Positions 32,441-32,517 of a DNA stretch of 32,517 nucleotides are shown one piece after another. The stretch is taken from the NCBI RefSeq assembly GCF_003121405.1, contig NZ_QBUY01000106.1, forward strand, positions 1 to 32,517, read 5' to 3'. The translations under genes and the position numbers were made by a program. The DNA comes from Paraburkholderia sp. C35. Its GTDB lineage: Bacteria; Pseudomonadota; Gammaproteobacteria; Burkholderiales; Burkholderiaceae. Numbering within the stretch: position 1 is the stretch's first letter; the number at the start of each line of letters is the position of its first letter. Under the pieces are notes generated by a model that was not told where the DNA came from, ran no database searches, and saw only the letters and a program-made list of their open reading frames with translations.

Positions 32441-32517
32441 GTTGCCCCTGTGCGGGGCGGCACCTACTTTTCTTTGCCGCCGCAAAGAAAAGTAGGCAAA
32501 AGAAAGCGGGCTAACAC
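32441..32517 (+). repeat. Two-hairpin palindromic intergenic repeat, copy 2
   Basis: Inverted copy of the element at 197-273: the GC hairpin GCCCC-tgtgc-GGGGC (32444-32458) is followed by a 34-bp palindrome (32463-32496) with 15-bp arms (CCTACTTTTCTTTGC) and a 4-nt CGCC loop, then CAAAAGAAAGC. It starts 80 bp past the oxidoreductase stop. It may continue beyond the window edge. Confidence 0.85.

Noticed and set aside
1..32517. CRISPR arrays, tRNA/rRNA genes, insertion sequences, prophage
   Set aside because: I looked for regularly spaced repeats, cloverleaf-like segments, transposase or integrase motifs and phage structural genes and saw none.

Overview
The window looks like about 32.5 kb of chromosome from a Burkholderiaceae betaproteobacterium, most likely Paraburkholderia or a close relative. 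The evidence is high GC with strong third-position GC bias, a Gram-negative porin of the Burkholderia type, a KirBac-type potassium channel, fused isobutyryl-CoA mutase, and a palindromic intergenic element of a kind I associate with Paraburkholderia genomes. The genus is inferred. I see no tRNA, rRNA, insertion sequence, integrase or CRISPR array.

Layout. At 1-2.5 kb lie a palindromic repeat, a sulfate-binding protein (minus strand), a small coiled-coil membrane protein and an RBBP9/YdeN-type hydrolase. At 2.7-6.9 kb the plus strand carries a GhrA-type reductase, then a tight run of HMG-CoA lyase, YbaK-like deacylase, DUF1289 protein, MaoC-like hydratase and metallo-beta-lactamase-fold hydrolase, with ATGA overlaps at the junctions. 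At 7.1-8.6 kb a DMT-family exporter is divergent from an Lrp/AsnC regulator. At 8.6-10.8 kb a fluoroacetate/haloacetate dehalogenase-like hydrolase is divergent from a nitronate monooxygenase-like flavoprotein, with a perfect palindrome between them. At 10.8-16.5 kb the minus strand carries fused isobutyryl-CoA mutase (icmF), a LysR regulator and a porin.

At 17-21.4 kb come a secreted Gly/Arg-rich protein, an SBF-like transporter and an EAL-CBS-GGDEF cyclic-di-GMP protein. At 21.8-25 kb a LacI regulator, an AGE-family sugar isomerase/epimerase and a PfkB sugar kinase form a compact sugar operon. At 25.1-26.8 kb are two small related hypothetical proteins and a KirBac channel. At 26.9-28.6 kb a glutathione S-transferase is divergent from a DUF3800 gene that has an unusual leader: a palindrome, a good sigma70-like promoter, about 95 nt, and a very strong intrinsic terminator ending 10 nt before the start codon. 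At 28.8-32.4 kb lies fused indolepyruvate ferredoxin oxidoreductase, followed by a second, inverted copy of the palindromic repeat.

Most of the content is central and peripheral catabolism: leucine/HMG-CoA, isobutyryl-CoA/butyryl-CoA, aryl-pyruvates, nitronates, haloacids, glyoxylate and sugars, with local regulators. The most interesting items are the terminator-gated DUF3800 locus, the two-hairpin repeat placed in the same orientation behind two genes, the sugar isomerase-kinase operon with its operator array, the complete defluorinase-type active site, and the reversed EAL-CBS-GGDEF protein. All function calls come from reading motifs by eye, with no database search.
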